This document shows positions 8,810 through 22,368 of a stretch of DNA of 64,000 nucleotides, in pieces (position 1 is the stretch's first letter; each line of letters begins with the position of its first letter). Made by a program: the position numbers and the translations under genes. Origin of the DNA: JAXMCI01 sp046349435 (GTDB lineage: Bacteria; Pseudomonadota; Alphaproteobacteria; Dongiales; Dongiaceae); the NCBI GenBank assembly GCA_046349435.1, contig JAXMCI010000018.1, positions 62,001-126,000 of the forward strand. The letters are read 5' to 3'. Under the pieces are notes generated by a model. The model ran no database searches, was not told the DNA's origin, and saw nothing but the letters and a program-made list of their open reading frames with translations.

Positions 8810-9978
8810 ATGAATATCCATGAATACCAGGCCAAGGGCCTGATGGCGAAGTTCGGCGTCGCGGTCCCCCGCGGCGCCGTCGCCGAGAGCGCCGAGGCGG
8901 CCGCGGACGCGGCCCGTCGGCTCGGTGGGTCGGTCTGGGTCGTCAAGGCCCAGATCCATGCTGGCGGCCGCGGCAAGGCCGGCGGCGTCAAGGTGGTCAA
9001 GTCGGTCGACGCCGTCCGCGACGCCGCCGCCGTGCTGCTCGGCAGCACGCTGGTGACGAAGCAGACCGGCCCGGCCGGCCGCCTCGTGCGCCACGTCTAT
9101 GTCGAGGAGGGCTGCGACATCCGTCGCGAGCTCTATCTCGGCCTGCTGATCGACCGCGGCACCAGCCGGGTCACCCTGATCGCCTCGACCGAGGGCGGCA
9201 CCGAGATCGAGGAGGTCGCGGCGGCGACGCCGGAGAAGATCCTCAAGCTCGGCATCGACCCGGCCACCGGGCTGATGCCGTGGCACGCGCGCCGCATCGC
9301 CTTCGGCCTCGGGCTCGAGGGCAAGCAGGTCGGCTCGGCGGTGAAGTTCGTCACCGCCATGGTGAAGGCCTTCCACGAGCTCGACGCCAGCATCGTCGAG
9401 ATCAACCCGCTGGTCGTCACCGGCGCCGGCGAGGTGCTGGCGCTCGACGCCAAGATGGCGTTCGACGACAACGCGCTGTTCCGCCATCCCGAGGTCGAGG
9501 CGCTGCGCGACGAGAACGAGGAGGACCCGGCCGAGCACGAGGCCGCCAGGCACGGTCTCAACTACATCAAGCTCGAGGGCGATATCGGCTGCATGGTCAA
9601 CGGCGCCGGGCTCGCCATGGCGACCATGGACATCATCAAGCTCTATGGCGGCGCGCCGGCCAACTTCCTCGACGTCGGCGGCGGCGCCACCCGCGAGCGG
9701 GTCACCACCGCCTTCAAGCTGATCCTCTCCGACCCGCAGGTGAAGGGCATCCTGGTCAACATCTTCGGCGGCATCATGCGCTGCGACGTGATCGCCGAGG
9801 GCGTCGTCGCCGCCGCCCGCGAGATCGGGCTGCAGGTGCCGCTGGTGGTCCGGCTGGAAGGCACCAACGTCGAGCTCGGCAAGAAGATCCTGCGCGACTC
9901 CGGGCTCGCCATCCGCTCGGCGGACAATCTCGCCGATGCCGCCGAGAAGATCGTCAAGGCCGTGCGGGGAGGCGCCTG

Positions 9979-9979
<1 letters not shown>
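8810..9979 (+). CDS. sucC: Succinyl-CoA synthetase beta subunit
   Basis: SucC (389 aa) is the ATP-grasp subunit of succinyl-CoA synthetase, which makes ATP or GTP from succinyl-CoA. The start MNIHEYQAK is canonical. The nucleotide-binding Gly-rich loop AGGRGKAGG is at 51-59, the EINPLVV motif follows near residue 198, and the CoA/phosphate region NIFGGIMRCD is near the C-terminus. The stop TGA shares its last base with the sucD ATG (TGATG), so the two subunits are translationally coupled. Confidence 0.97.
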
Positions 9980-10854
<875 letters not shown>

Positions 10855-10966
10855 CCGGCGCGACCCGGCCCCGGCCTGCTGCCCGCTGGCAAGGATCCCG
10901 GCGGCAGGCGTCGGGCCGGTGACTGCGGGCTCCTGCCCCGAGGCTCCGTGTCGGAGGGAGCAACCG

Positions 10967-13849
<2,883 letters not shown>

Positions 13850-13888
13850 TCGCTGCCTGGGAAACCGTCCACCGCCGGGGGATGAAGC

Positions 13889-15145
13889 ATGACTGAGATC
13901 ACCGTGCCGACCTTGGGGGAATCGGTCACCGAGGCGACGGTCGCCAAGTGGCTGAAGGGGGTCGGCGACGCGGTCGCCGCCGACGAGCCGGTGGTCGAGC
14001 TGGAGACCGACAAGGTCTCGCTCGAGGTTCCCGCCAAGGGCGCCGGCCGGCTCTCCGAGATCCGCGCCGAGCCCGGCGCCACCGTCGAGGTCGGCGCTGT
14101 GCTCGGCATCATCGCCGACGGGGCCGTCGCCCCCGCCGCGGCACCTGGCTCGACCACGGCGGCGGCGCCGCCGGTCGCGCCCACGCCGCAGCTGCGCGAG
14201 GAGGATCGCCTCGCCCCCTCGGTGCGCCGGCTGGTCGAGGAGAAGCACCTCGATCCGCGCGCCGTCCCGGCGACCGGCAAGGATGGCCGGATCACCAAGG
14301 GCGACGTCATCGACTATCTCGCCCAGCAGCAGGCTGTCCCGGCGCAGCCGGCGCCTGCTACCCCTGCACCTGCCGCCCCGGCACCAGCCGCGCCGGCCGC
14401 GGCGCGCGAGCCAGCTCCGCGCGAGCCAGCTCCGCGCGAGGCTGGCCCGCGCGAGGAGCGCGTGCGCATGACGCGGCTGCGCAAGCGCATCGCCGAGCGG
14501 CTGAAGCAGGCGCAGAACAGCGCCGCCATGCTGACCACCTTCAACGAGGTGGACATGACGGCGGTCAGCGCGCTGCGCAACCGCTACAAGGACGGCTTCG
14601 AGAAGAAGCACGGCGTGAAGCTGGGCTTCATGTCGTTCTTCGTGAAGGCCGCCATCGTCGCGCTGAAGGAGATCCCGGCGGTCAATGCCGAGGTCGACGG
14701 CGACGACATCGTCTACAAGAACCACTACGACATCGGCGTCGCGGTCGGCACCGAGCAGGGGCTCGTGGTGCCGGTGGTGCGCGACGCCGACCGGCTCTCC
14801 TTCGCCGCCATCGAATCGAAGATCGCCGAGCTCGGGCGCCGGGCGCGCGACGGCAAGCTGGCGCTGGAGGAGCTGCAGGGCGGCACCTTCACCATCTCCA
14901 ACGGCGGCATCTACGGCTCGCTGATGTCGACGCCGATCCTCAACCCGCCGCAGTCCGGCATCCTCGGCATGCACAAGATCCAGCCGCGCCCGGTGGCGGT
15001 CGGCGACAAGATCGAGATCCGGCCGATGATGTACCTGGCGCTGAGCTACGACCACCGGGTGATCGACGGCCGCGAGGCGGTCACCTTCCTGGTACGCATC
15101 AAGGAGTGCCTGGAGGATCCGCAGCGCGTCCTGCTGGACCTGTAG
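13889..15145 (+). CDS. sucB: Dihydrolipoyllysine succinyltransferase (E2 of 2-oxoglutarate dehydrogenase)
   Basis: E2 core of the 2-oxoglutarate dehydrogenase complex, 418 aa. Domain order: a lipoyl domain (about 1-76) with lipoylated Lys42 in ETDKVSLEV; a peripheral subunit-binding domain (about 108-145, LAPSVRRLVEE); a Pro/Ala-rich linker with a short tandem repeat; and the acyltransferase domain (about 190-418) with catalytic His389 and Asp393 in DHRVIDGREA. It lies between sucA and lpd, as expected for one operon. Confidence 0.97.
   Translation: MTEITVPTLGESVTEATVAKWLKGVGDAVAADEPVVELETDKVSLEVPAKGAGRLSEIRAEPGATVEVGAVLGIIADGAVAPAAAPGSTTAAAPPVAPTPQLREEDRLAPSVRRLVEEKHLDPRAVPATGKDGRITKGDVIDYLAQQQAVPAQPAPATPAPAAPAPAAPAAAREPAPREPAPREAGPREERVRMTRLRKRIAERLKQAQNSAAMLTTFNEVDMTAVSALRNRYKDGFEKKHGVKLGFMSFFVKAAIVALKEIPAVNAEVDGDDIVYKNHYDIGVAVGTEQGLVVPVVRDADRLSFAAIESKIAELGRRARDGKLALEELQGGTFTISNGGIYGSLMSTPILNPPQSGILGMHKIQPRPVAVGDKIEIRPMMYLALSYDHRVIDGREAVTFLVRIKECLEDPQRVLLDL
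14404..14448 (+). repeat. 15-bp tandem repeat in the sucB linker
   Basis: Two identical 15-bp units (14404-14418 and 14419-14433) and a degenerate third (14434-14448) encode the REPAP-type repeats of the flexible linker between the E1/E3-binding and catalytic domains of E2. Linkers of this kind tolerate length change. Confidence 0.8.
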
Positions 15146-15247
15146 AGGGGGCACGACAGGCACTGCTTCCCCCGGTTTCCCCGGGGACGCCGGCCAGGGC
15201 AATCATGCTGGCGCGCGCAGCGCGCCGCAGCCAAACGGGGACGAGAC

Positions 15248-16657
<1,410 letters not shown>

Positions 16658-16670
16658 GCCGGGCCGGCGC

Positions 16671-17096
16671 TCAGGCCGGCTCGATCCAGATCGCGTAGGG
16701 CACCCGCCGGCCGGCTCCGCCGTGGCTGATCGTGCCGTCCTCGGCTACGCAGCCCTCCGAGGCGACGCCCCAGTCGGCTGCGGCCGCCGCCTGCAGCAGC
16801 CGCCGGGCGGCGGTGGCCGCGAGGTGCCAGGTCGGCACCCTGGCGACCGCCACCGGCGAGTCCAGGACGAGGCCGGGCGCGATCGGCTGCCACCTGCCGC
16901 CCGCGGCGGCACGTGCCAGCGTGATCCGGGCGCCGCCGCCCGCCCCCATCTGCACCCAGGCGGCATAGCCCGCGGCCGCATCGACTGCGTCCGCCGCCCG
17001 CGCCAGGCGGCGCTGCGGCAGGCCGACGGCGGCGAGCGAGCCGGCCGCGGCGCCGGTGCCGAGCACCGAGCGCCGCGTCATGGGAAGTCTTTCCAT
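16671..17096 (-). CDS. Small Tat-exported protein resembling part of a molybdopterin-binding dehydrogenase subunit
   Basis: A 141-aa protein. It starts with a twin-arginine-type signal (MTRRSVLGTGAAAG, residues 6-19), and a strong AGGAGG lies before the ATG at 17096. The remainder resembles short pieces of the large IorB/xanthine-dehydrogenase-like molybdopterin-binding subunits: an opening WVQMGAGG segment and a segment with TAARRLLQAAAAADWGV and ISHGGAGRRVPYAIW. The full family is about 700 aa, so most of the cofactor-binding fold is missing. It could be a domesticated fragment with another role or a decaying remnant with an intact frame. It lies 20 bases downstream of Mn-catalase and is probably co-transcribed with it. 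Confidence 0.6.
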   Translation of the reverse strand: MERLPMTRRSVLGTGAAAGSLAAVGLPQRRLARAADAVDAAAGYAAWVQMGAGGGARITLARAAAGGRWQPIAPGLVLDSPVAVARVPTWHLAATAARRLLQAAAAADWGVASEGCVAEDGTISHGGAGRRVPYAIWIEPA

Positions 17097-17116
17097 CGCG
17101 TCCTCCTGGCCGGCGG

Positions 17117-17821
17117 TCAGCCCTGCTTCCCCTGCTTCACGGTCGCCAGCGGATCGGCGACGTACTTGAAGGCCGGCTCCTTGATCCAGGGTGCCCGCTC
17201 GTTGGCGTTGCCGTCGGAAGACAGGTTGAAGTAGAGGTCGACGGTATTGTCCGGCTTGAGGTCGCCGAACAGCGGCTCGGTCAGCTTGTTCATGCTGGCG
17301 AGCGCCGCCATGAACATCTTGGTGTGCGAGACCTCGCGGGTGGCGAGGTGGACCAGCGCGTCGCGCGTGCCGGAGTCCGGCGCCATCCTGATCAGGCTCT
17401 CGTATGTCATCAGCGCGCCGCCCTCGGCGGCGATGTTGGCGCGCAGGTCGCGGACGGGGTCGCCGCCCTCGTTGATGTACTTGGCCTCCCAGTAGGAGCC
17501 CTTGCTGTCGAAGAAGTGCGGCCCCTTGCCGGCGATCGCGAACAGCGTGCTCTCGTAGGCCTTGCTCTGGTCCGACCTAGCCGTGTGCATCTCGATCAGC
17601 CGCCCGACCACCTCGAGATGGCCCATCTCCTCGGTGGCGATGTCGAGCAGCATGTCGCGCAGCGCCGGATCGTCGGTGTGCTGCGACTGGACGAAGTACT
17701 GCAGCGCGGCGGTGAGCTCGCCGGTGGCCCCGCCATATTGCTCGAGCAGCTTCTCGGCGAAGGCCGGGTTGGGCTCGTCGACCCGCACGGCGTGGATCGG
17801 GACTTCCTTGTGAATGAACAT
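17117..17821 (-). CDS. Manganese catalase family protein
   Basis: A non-heme di-manganese catalase family protein of 234 aa, somewhat shorter than many members (about 270-300), with a trimmed C-terminal tail. The expected metal ligands of the four-helix bundle are visible: Glu35 (ATGELTAALQYF), Glu65 and His68 (ATEEMGH), Glu133 (NIAAEGG) and His166 (REVSH). The predicted reaction is dismutation of hydrogen peroxide to water and oxygen in the cytoplasm; no signal peptide is seen. AGGAGC precedes the ATG. It is the first gene of a two-gene unit with the small Tat protein. Confidence 0.88.
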   Translation of the reverse strand: MFIHKEVPIHAVRVDEPNPAFAEKLLEQYGGATGELTAALQYFVQSQHTDDPALRDMLLDIATEEMGHLEVVGRLIEMHTARSDQSKAYESTLFAIAGKGPHFFDSKGSYWEAKYINEGGDPVRDLRANIAAEGGALMTYESLIRMAPDSGTRDALVHLATREVSHTKMFMAALASMNKLTEPLFGDLKPDNTVDLYFNLSSDGNANERAPWIKEPAFKYVADPLATVKQGKQG

Positions 17822-17892
17822 CGAGCGGCTCCTGCTGGCGATGGGACTGTCTTCCCTTCGCTCTCAACGGCGCCCTTCGCGTGGCGGTTGCT

Positions 17893-17920
17893 GCGACAAC
17901 GGCCGATTTCCGGCTATGAT
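17893..17920 (+). promoter_or_regulatory. Candidate promoter for the 17948 gene
   Basis: TATGAT at 17915-17920 is a good -10 match. A weak -35 (GCGACA, 17893-17898) lies 16 bases upstream. The expected transcript start is about 20 bases before the GTG-free ATG at 17948, leaving room for the GGGGAG ribosome-binding site. The same gap must also hold the divergent Mn-catalase promoter, which I could not place. Confidence 0.4.
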
Positions 17921-17947
17921 GCAGGAACGGGCAGGGGAGATGCAGCC

Positions 17948-18412
17948 ATGGCCGAGCAGAAGGATCGCAGCGCCGCGCCGGAGGTGATGCCGGCGGCCGA
18001 GATCCGCCGGATGATGCACGAGCACGAGCAGGCCAAGCTCGCCGAGGCGGCGCGCAAGCAGCGCGAGGAGGACGAGAAGAAGAAGGCGATGATGGACATC
18101 TTCCATCAGCCGCTGACCGCGCCGCCGCAGGACCTGATCGCGCGGGCGGCGCCGCTGGTCCGCGCCGCTGCCGAGCGCGGCGCCACCGAGGTGCTGATCT
18201 ACCGCTTCCCCAACGAGCTCTGCACCGACAACGGCCGCGCCATCAACAACGGCGAGGCGGGCTGGGAGGAGACGCTGACCGGCCGGCCGCGCAGCGTCTT
18301 CGAGTTCTGGCGGGACCACCTCAGGGACAAGGGCTACAAGCTGCAGGCGGAGATCGTCGAGTTCCCCGGCGGCATGCCGGGCGACGTCGGCTTCATCCTG
18401 AGCTGGAAATAG
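17948..18412 (+). CDS. Conserved-looking cytoplasmic protein of unknown function
   Basis: A 154-aa hydrophilic protein with no signal or membrane segment. Residues 20-55 are a strongly charged, helical, probably coiled-coil stretch (EHEQAKLAEAARKQREED). Residues 70-154 form a compact domain with Trp and aromatic residues (WEETLTGRPRSVFEFWRDH) and end GFILSWK. The start is the ATG after GGGGAG. I do not recognise the family. It is divergent from Mn-catalase and convergent with the AI-2E permease, 3 bases from it. Confidence 0.75.
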   Translation: MAEQKDRSAAPEVMPAAEIRRMMHEHEQAKLAEAARKQREEDEKKKAMMDIFHQPLTAPPQDLIARAAPLVRAAAERGATEVLIYRFPNELCTDNGRAINNGEAGWEETLTGRPRSVFEFWRDHLRDKGYKLQAEIVEFPGGMPGDVGFILSWK

Positions 18413-18415
18413 CCC

Positions 18416-19501
18416 TCAGCCGACCGGCGCCTGCGGCCCGGAATCCTGGAACGTCGCCGGCTCGGCGATCCAGGCCTTGAGCAGGGTGTAGGAGACGGTC
18501 AGCACCACCGGGCCGATGAAGATGCCGACCAGCCCGAAGGCGATCAGCCCGCCGATCACCCCGATGAAGACCAGCAGCAGCGGCAGGTCGGCGCTGGCCC
18601 GGATGAGCAGCGGCCGCAGGAAGTTGTCCATCGTGGTGACGACGATGGCGCAGGCCAGCATGAAGGTGCCCCAGCCGGTCTCGCCCGACCAGTAGAGCCA
18701 GATCACCGGCCCGAACATGGTCGGCCCGGCGCCGATCTGCGCGATGCAGAGCAGGAAGGTGACGGCGGTCAGGATGCCGGCGAAGGGCACGCCGGCGAGC
18801 ACCAGGCTGACGCCGCCGAGCAGCGCCTGGGCCATCGCCGTCACCACCACGCCCAGCGCCACGCCGCGGATCGCATGCGCGGCGAGGTCGACCGAGGTCT
18901 CGCCGCGCGGCCCGGCGAGCCGCCGGCCGAAGCGGCGGCAGGCCTCGGCGGCGCGCTCGCCGCTGGCATACATCAGGGTGGCGAAGACCACGGTCAGCAG
19001 CAGCTGCACCAGCAGCAGGCCGAGGCCGCCGAGCTGGCTGCCGGCCCAGCGCACCACCGAGCCGGCATAGGGTGCCGCCTGGGCCGCCAGCCCGTTGATG
19101 CCGGTGGCGGCGACATGCGTCCACACCCGCTCCGCCGCCTCGCCGACGCCGGGCAGCTCGATCAGCCAGTGCGGCGGATCGCCGAGCTTGATGCTGCGCA
19201 GCGACTCCGCCCAGACCACCACCGTGTCGGTGTTGGCCACCACCGCGGCGACCACCAGCCAGATCGGCAGGATGACGATCAGCAGCAGCGCCAGGGTCAT
19301 CACGGTGACGGCGGCCCAGCGCCGTCCCCCCATCTGCTCCTGGAGCCGCAGCATCAGCGGCCAGGTGGCGACGACGATCATGGTCCCCCACAGCGCCGCC
19401 GGCAGGAAGGGCTGCAGGATCCAGAAGCAGGAGATCGCCATGATGGCGATCACCGAGACCGCCAGCACCGTCCGGGTCAGGTCCCGCTTGCCGTCGCTCA
19501 T
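18416..19501 (-). CDS. AI-2E family transporter
   Basis: An integral membrane protein of 361 aa with about eight hydrophobic helices, matching the AI-2E/PerM/YhhT transporter family. Recognisable parts are the N-terminal helix with LQPFLPAALWGTMIVVATWP, the amphipathic middle, and the C-terminal family signature around LIRASADLPLLLVFIGVIGG followed by GLVGIFIGPVVL. Family members have been linked to autoinducer-2 export or Na+/H+ exchange; the substrate here cannot be read from sequence. It is monocistronic by appearance, with 83 bases to the next upstream gene. Confidence 0.9.
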   Translation of the reverse strand: MSDGKRDLTRTVLAVSVIAIMAISCFWILQPFLPAALWGTMIVVATWPLMLRLQEQMGGRRWAAVTVMTLALLLIVILPIWLVVAAVVANTDTVVVWAESLRSIKLGDPPHWLIELPGVGEAAERVWTHVAATGINGLAAQAAPYAGSVVRWAGSQLGGLGLLLVQLLLTVVFATLMYASGERAAEACRRFGRRLAGPRGETSVDLAAHAIRGVALGVVVTAMAQALLGGVSLVLAGVPFAGILTAVTFLLCIAQIGAGPTMFGPVIWLYWSGETGWGTFMLACAIVVTTMDNFLRPLLIRASADLPLLLVFIGVIGGLIAFGLVGIFIGPVVLTVSYTLLKAWIAEPATFQDSGPQAPVG

Positions 19502-19584
19502 CGCCGCCCCCCGCCGCTGCTCCCTGCCGTCGCTCCCTGCCGTCGCCCCCTGCCGCCCCCCTTCCGACCGGCGCGCGCCGGCTG

Positions 19585-20097
19585 TCAGGCGGAGGGCGTG
19601 CGCGCCGCGGCCTGCGCCCCGGCCAGGGCCTGGCGCAGCTGCTCCTCCTTGGTGTGGTCGAAGGAGCTCTTCAGCACGGTGCCGCCGACCCCCTGCAGCT
19701 CGGCCAGCACCTTGTCGGCGGTCATCTTGCGGATCAGCACGAAGAGCGCGGCCTGGCCGGACTGCAGCACCTGGGCCGCGTCCTTCATGAACTGGTCGTT
19801 GATCCCGACGTCGGTCAGCGCGCCGCCGGCGGCGCCCGAGGCGGCGCCGATCGCCGCACCGGCCAGCGGCATCAGGAAGATCAGGCCGATCAGCGAGCCC
19901 CAGATCGCACCCGACAGGGCGCCCGCCTTGACCGGGTGGAAGAGCTGGTTGAGCTTGACCTCGCCGTTCGGCTGCTTGATGGCGATCACCGCGTCGCCCA
20001 GCTCGATCAGGTACTCGCCCTGCAGCGCGAGCAGCTTCTTGCGCACCTCTTCGGCCTTCTCCTCGGTCGGGAAGGCGATCGCGATCAGGTCGGCCAT
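19585..20097 (-). CDS. DUF1269-type membrane-associated protein
   Basis: A 170-aa protein starting at MADLIAIAFPTEEKAEEV; AGGAG precedes that ATG, so I trimmed the longer open frame. A central Gly/Ala-rich hydrophobic hairpin (about 60-95, SGAIWGSLIGLIFLMPLAGA) is flanked by soluble parts, the arrangement of DUF1269 proteins. The C-terminal part is alpha/beta-like (FVLIRKMTADKVLAEL). The family has no assigned biochemical function; roles in stress or membrane organisation are only suggested for it. Confidence 0.82.
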   Translation of the reverse strand: MADLIAIAFPTEEKAEEVRKKLLALQGEYLIELGDAVIAIKQPNGEVKLNQLFHPVKAGALSGAIWGSLIGLIFLMPLAGAAIGAASGAAGGALTDVGINDQFMKDAAQVLQSGQAALFVLIRKMTADKVLAELQGVGGTVLKSSFDHTKEEQLRQALAGAQAAARTPSA

Positions 20098-20189
20098 GGC
20101 TGTTTCTCCTGGTCTGATTGGGTCCGGGTCTGGCGCCATTTCTAGCACGAGATCGACGGCGAGTCGGCCCTTGCCTTGGCCGTCCCGGG

Positions 20190-20675
20190 TCAGCCGAGCG
20201 CCGCCGCGGCGTCGGCCCGCATCGTCATGTGGTCGACATCGTCGACCAGGCGGGCGCCGAGCCGGCGGTAGAAGGCGAAGGCCGCCGCGTTCTGCTTGAG
20301 CACCGCCCAGGCGAGGTGCGCGTGGCCGGCCTCCAGCGCCAGCCGCCCGGCCGCCGCCAGCAGCGCCCGGCCGAGCCCGCCGCCGCGCCGGGCGGGCACG
20401 ACATAGAGGTCGCTGACATAGAGCATCGGCTCGCCGAGCTCGACCTCGAAGACCCAGGAGGCGATCAGGTAGCCGACCGGCGCGCCGCCCGATTCGGCGA
20501 TGAAGCCGAGGAAGGCCGGGGCGGGCCCGGTGCCGTGGCGGCGGAAGGCGGCGGCGTCGAAGCGGTTCGCCGCCTTGTCGCCCATCGCCCGCAGCTCGGC
20601 GGCGAGCGCCTCGACCATGGCGGCGACCGTGTCGGCATCGTCCGCCGCGAAGCGGCGGATGGCGAAGCCGCTCAC
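20190..20675 (-). CDS. GNAT family N-acetyltransferase
   Basis: A 161-aa GNAT acetyltransferase. The acetyl-CoA-binding motif is seen at about 105-117 (VVPARRGGGLGRALL, pattern RxxGxG), followed by the C-terminal NAAAFAFYRRLGA motif typical of the fold. The start is a GTG that overlaps the xerC stop as GTGA, so it is translationally coupled to xerC. The substrate is unknown; it could be a small amine or a protein N-terminus. The coupling to a site-specific recombinase gene is probably operon convenience rather than shared function. Confidence 0.85.
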   Translation of the reverse strand: MSGFAIRRFAADDADTVAAMVEALAAELRAMGDKAANRFDAAAFRRHGTGPAPAFLGFIAESGGAPVGYLIASWVFEVELGEPMLYVSDLYVVPARRGGGLGRALLAAAGRLALEAGHAHLAWAVLKQNAAAFAFYRRLGARLVDDVDHMTMRADAAAALG

Positions 20676-21640
20676 CGCCGGGCCCGCGGATGGGCGCGGT
20701 CGTAGACGGCGAGCAGCGCCGCGGCGTCGACCGCGGTGTAGCGCTGCGTGGTCGAGAGCGAGGCGTGGCCGAGCAGCTCCTGGATGGTGCGCAGGTCGCC
20801 GCCGCCGGCCAGCAGGTGGGTGGCGAAGCTGTGGCGCAGCGCGTGCGGCGTGGCGCTCTCCGGCAGGCCCAGCAGCGGCCGCAGCTTCTGCATCTGCAGC
20901 TGGACGAGGCGCGGATTGAGCCGGCCGCCGCGCGCGCCGCGGAACAGCGGCGCGCGGGCGTCGCCCTGCCAGGGGCAGGCGGCGAGATAGTCTGAGATCG
21001 CCTGCAGCACCGCCGGCAGCAGCGGCACGACGCGCTGCTTGTTGCCCTTGCCGGTGACCGTCAGGCTGGCGCCGCCGTCCGGCCCCGGCCGCGGCACCTG
21101 CCCGCGCTCCAGCGCGATCGCCTCGCCGATGCGCAGCCCGGCGCCGTAGAGCAGGGTCAGCAGCGCGACGTCGCGCCGGGCGATCCAGTCGCTGTCGGAG
21201 AGCTCGCCGACCGCGTCCACCGTCTCCAGCGCCTCGGCGGCGGTCAGCGCCTTGGGCACGGCGCGCGGCAGGCGCGGGTTGCGCAGGGCCGAGAGCACCG
21301 AGTTGTCGAGGCGCTGCCGGCGCATCAGCCAGGCGAAGAAGCCGCGCACCGTGCTCAGCGCCCGCGCCGTCGAGCTCGCCGCCAGCCCCTGCCGGCCGCG
21401 CTCGGCGAGCCAGGCGCGGAAATCGCCGCGCTCCAGCCGGTCGAGGGTGGCGAGGCTCGGCGGCGCGCCGCGATGGACGGTCAGGAACCGGCAGAACTCG
21501 GCGAGGTCGCGGCCATAGGCCTCGAGCGTGTGGCGCGAGGCGCGCCGCTCGTGCGCCAGCCAGTCGCGCCATAGCGCCACCTGCTCGGCGAGGTCGGGGG
21601 CGGCCGCCAGCCCGAGCGTGGGCTGCGCGCGCGCGCTCAC
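20672..21640 (-). CDS. xerC: Tyrosine recombinase XerC
   Basis: Tyrosine recombinase of 322 aa that with XerD resolves chromosome dimers at dif. The N-terminal core-binding SAM-like domain (about 17-110) precedes the catalytic domain. Active-site residues are Arg170 (GAGLRIGEA), Lys198 (TGKGNKQR), His266 and Arg269 (HALRHSFATH), His292 (GHASLSTTQ) and nucleophile Tyr301. The start is a GTG overlapping the DUF484 stop (GTGA). Adjacency to DUF484 is normal in proteobacteria. No dif site was identified. Confidence 0.95.
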   Translation of the reverse strand: MSARAQPTLGLAAAPDLAEQVALWRDWLAHERRASRHTLEAYGRDLAEFCRFLTVHRGAPPSLATLDRLERGDFRAWLAERGRQGLAASSTARALSTVRGFFAWLMRRQRLDNSVLSALRNPRLPRAVPKALTAAEALETVDAVGELSDSDWIARRDVALLTLLYGAGLRIGEAIALERGQVPRPGPDGGASLTVTGKGNKQRVVPLLPAVLQAISDYLAACPWQGDARAPLFRGARGGRLNPRLVQLQMQKLRPLLGLPESATPHALRHSFATHLLAGGGDLRTIQELLGHASLSTTQRYTAVDAAALLAVYDRAHPRARR

Positions 21641-22365
21641 GGCGGCAGGTCGAGCCAGGTGCGGATGGCGTGCTCCAGCACGCGGGCGAGGAAGGAGAGC
21701 AGCTCGGTGCCCTGGCCGGGATTGAAGTAGCCGGGATGGCGGGTGCCGAAGGCGAGCAGCCCGACCGGCGCCGCCGGGCTCGCGGTGATGCGCAGCAGGG
21801 CGTCGGAGCGGACCAGCCCGGCGGCCGCGCCGAAGATCCTGGGATCGCCCTCGACGTCGTCGCGCAGCAGCGTGTCGCGGCCATTGCCGAGCAGCTCGCC
21901 GACCAGGCCGGCGGGCAGCAGCTGCACGCCCTCGACCGAGCGCCGCTTGCGCCCTTCCGTGGCCTCGACGCAGAGCGACACGACGTCGACGTCGAGCACC
22001 ACGGCGAGATCGGTCATCACCGTCTCGATGAGGTTCTCGAAGCTGCGCGCGGCGAGCAGCGCCAGCGCTGCCCGGTGCACCCGCTCCTGGGTCGACAGGT
22101 TGTCGCGGCTGTTGGCCAGCAGGTCGTCCTGCTCGGTGCGCAGCCGGGCCACGTCGCGGCGCAGCCGCTCGACCATCACCTGCTGCAGGTCGAGCACGCC
22201 CGGGCCCTGGCGCCGCGCCGGCGCCTGCTGCGCGTCGAGCAGCTCGCCGTGGCGCAGCAGGAAGTCGGGATGGCGCTGCAGGTAGTCGACGACCTGCGCC
22301 GCGGTCACCCGGCCGGCGGCCGGCGGGGCGGCGGTGGGAACCATGTCCTCGGGCTTGCGCGGCAT
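21637..22365 (-). CDS. DUF484 family protein
   Basis: A 242-aa cytoplasmic protein of the DUF484 family. The N-terminal signature YLQRHPDFLLRHGELL (about 28-43) is characteristic. It is followed by a helical region with TEQDDLLANSRDNLSTQERVH and a GAF-like C-terminal domain. The function is unknown; the family is routinely encoded upstream of xerC, as here. It ends in a GTGA overlap with xerC. Confidence 0.9.
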   Translation of the reverse strand: MPRKPEDMVPTAAPPAAGRVTAAQVVDYLQRHPDFLLRHGELLDAQQAPARRQGPGVLDLQQVMVERLRRDVARLRTEQDDLLANSRDNLSTQERVHRAALALLAARSFENLIETVMTDLAVVLDVDVVSLCVEATEGRKRRSVEGVQLLPAGLVGELLGNGRDTLLRDDVEGDPRIFGAAAGLVRSDALLRITASPAAPVGLLAFGTRHPGYFNPGQGTELLSFLARVLEHAIRTWLDLPP

Positions 22366-22368
22366 CCG

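Noticed and set aside
15146..15247. GC-rich repeats between sucB and lpd as a terminator
   Set aside because: The arms are short and imperfect, and the genes on both sides belong to the same enzyme complex.
20672..22365. GTGA overlaps of DUF484-xerC-GNAT as a novel coupled system
   Set aside because: Stop-start overlaps are common throughout this window, and DUF484-xerC adjacency is ordinary. They show translational coupling only.
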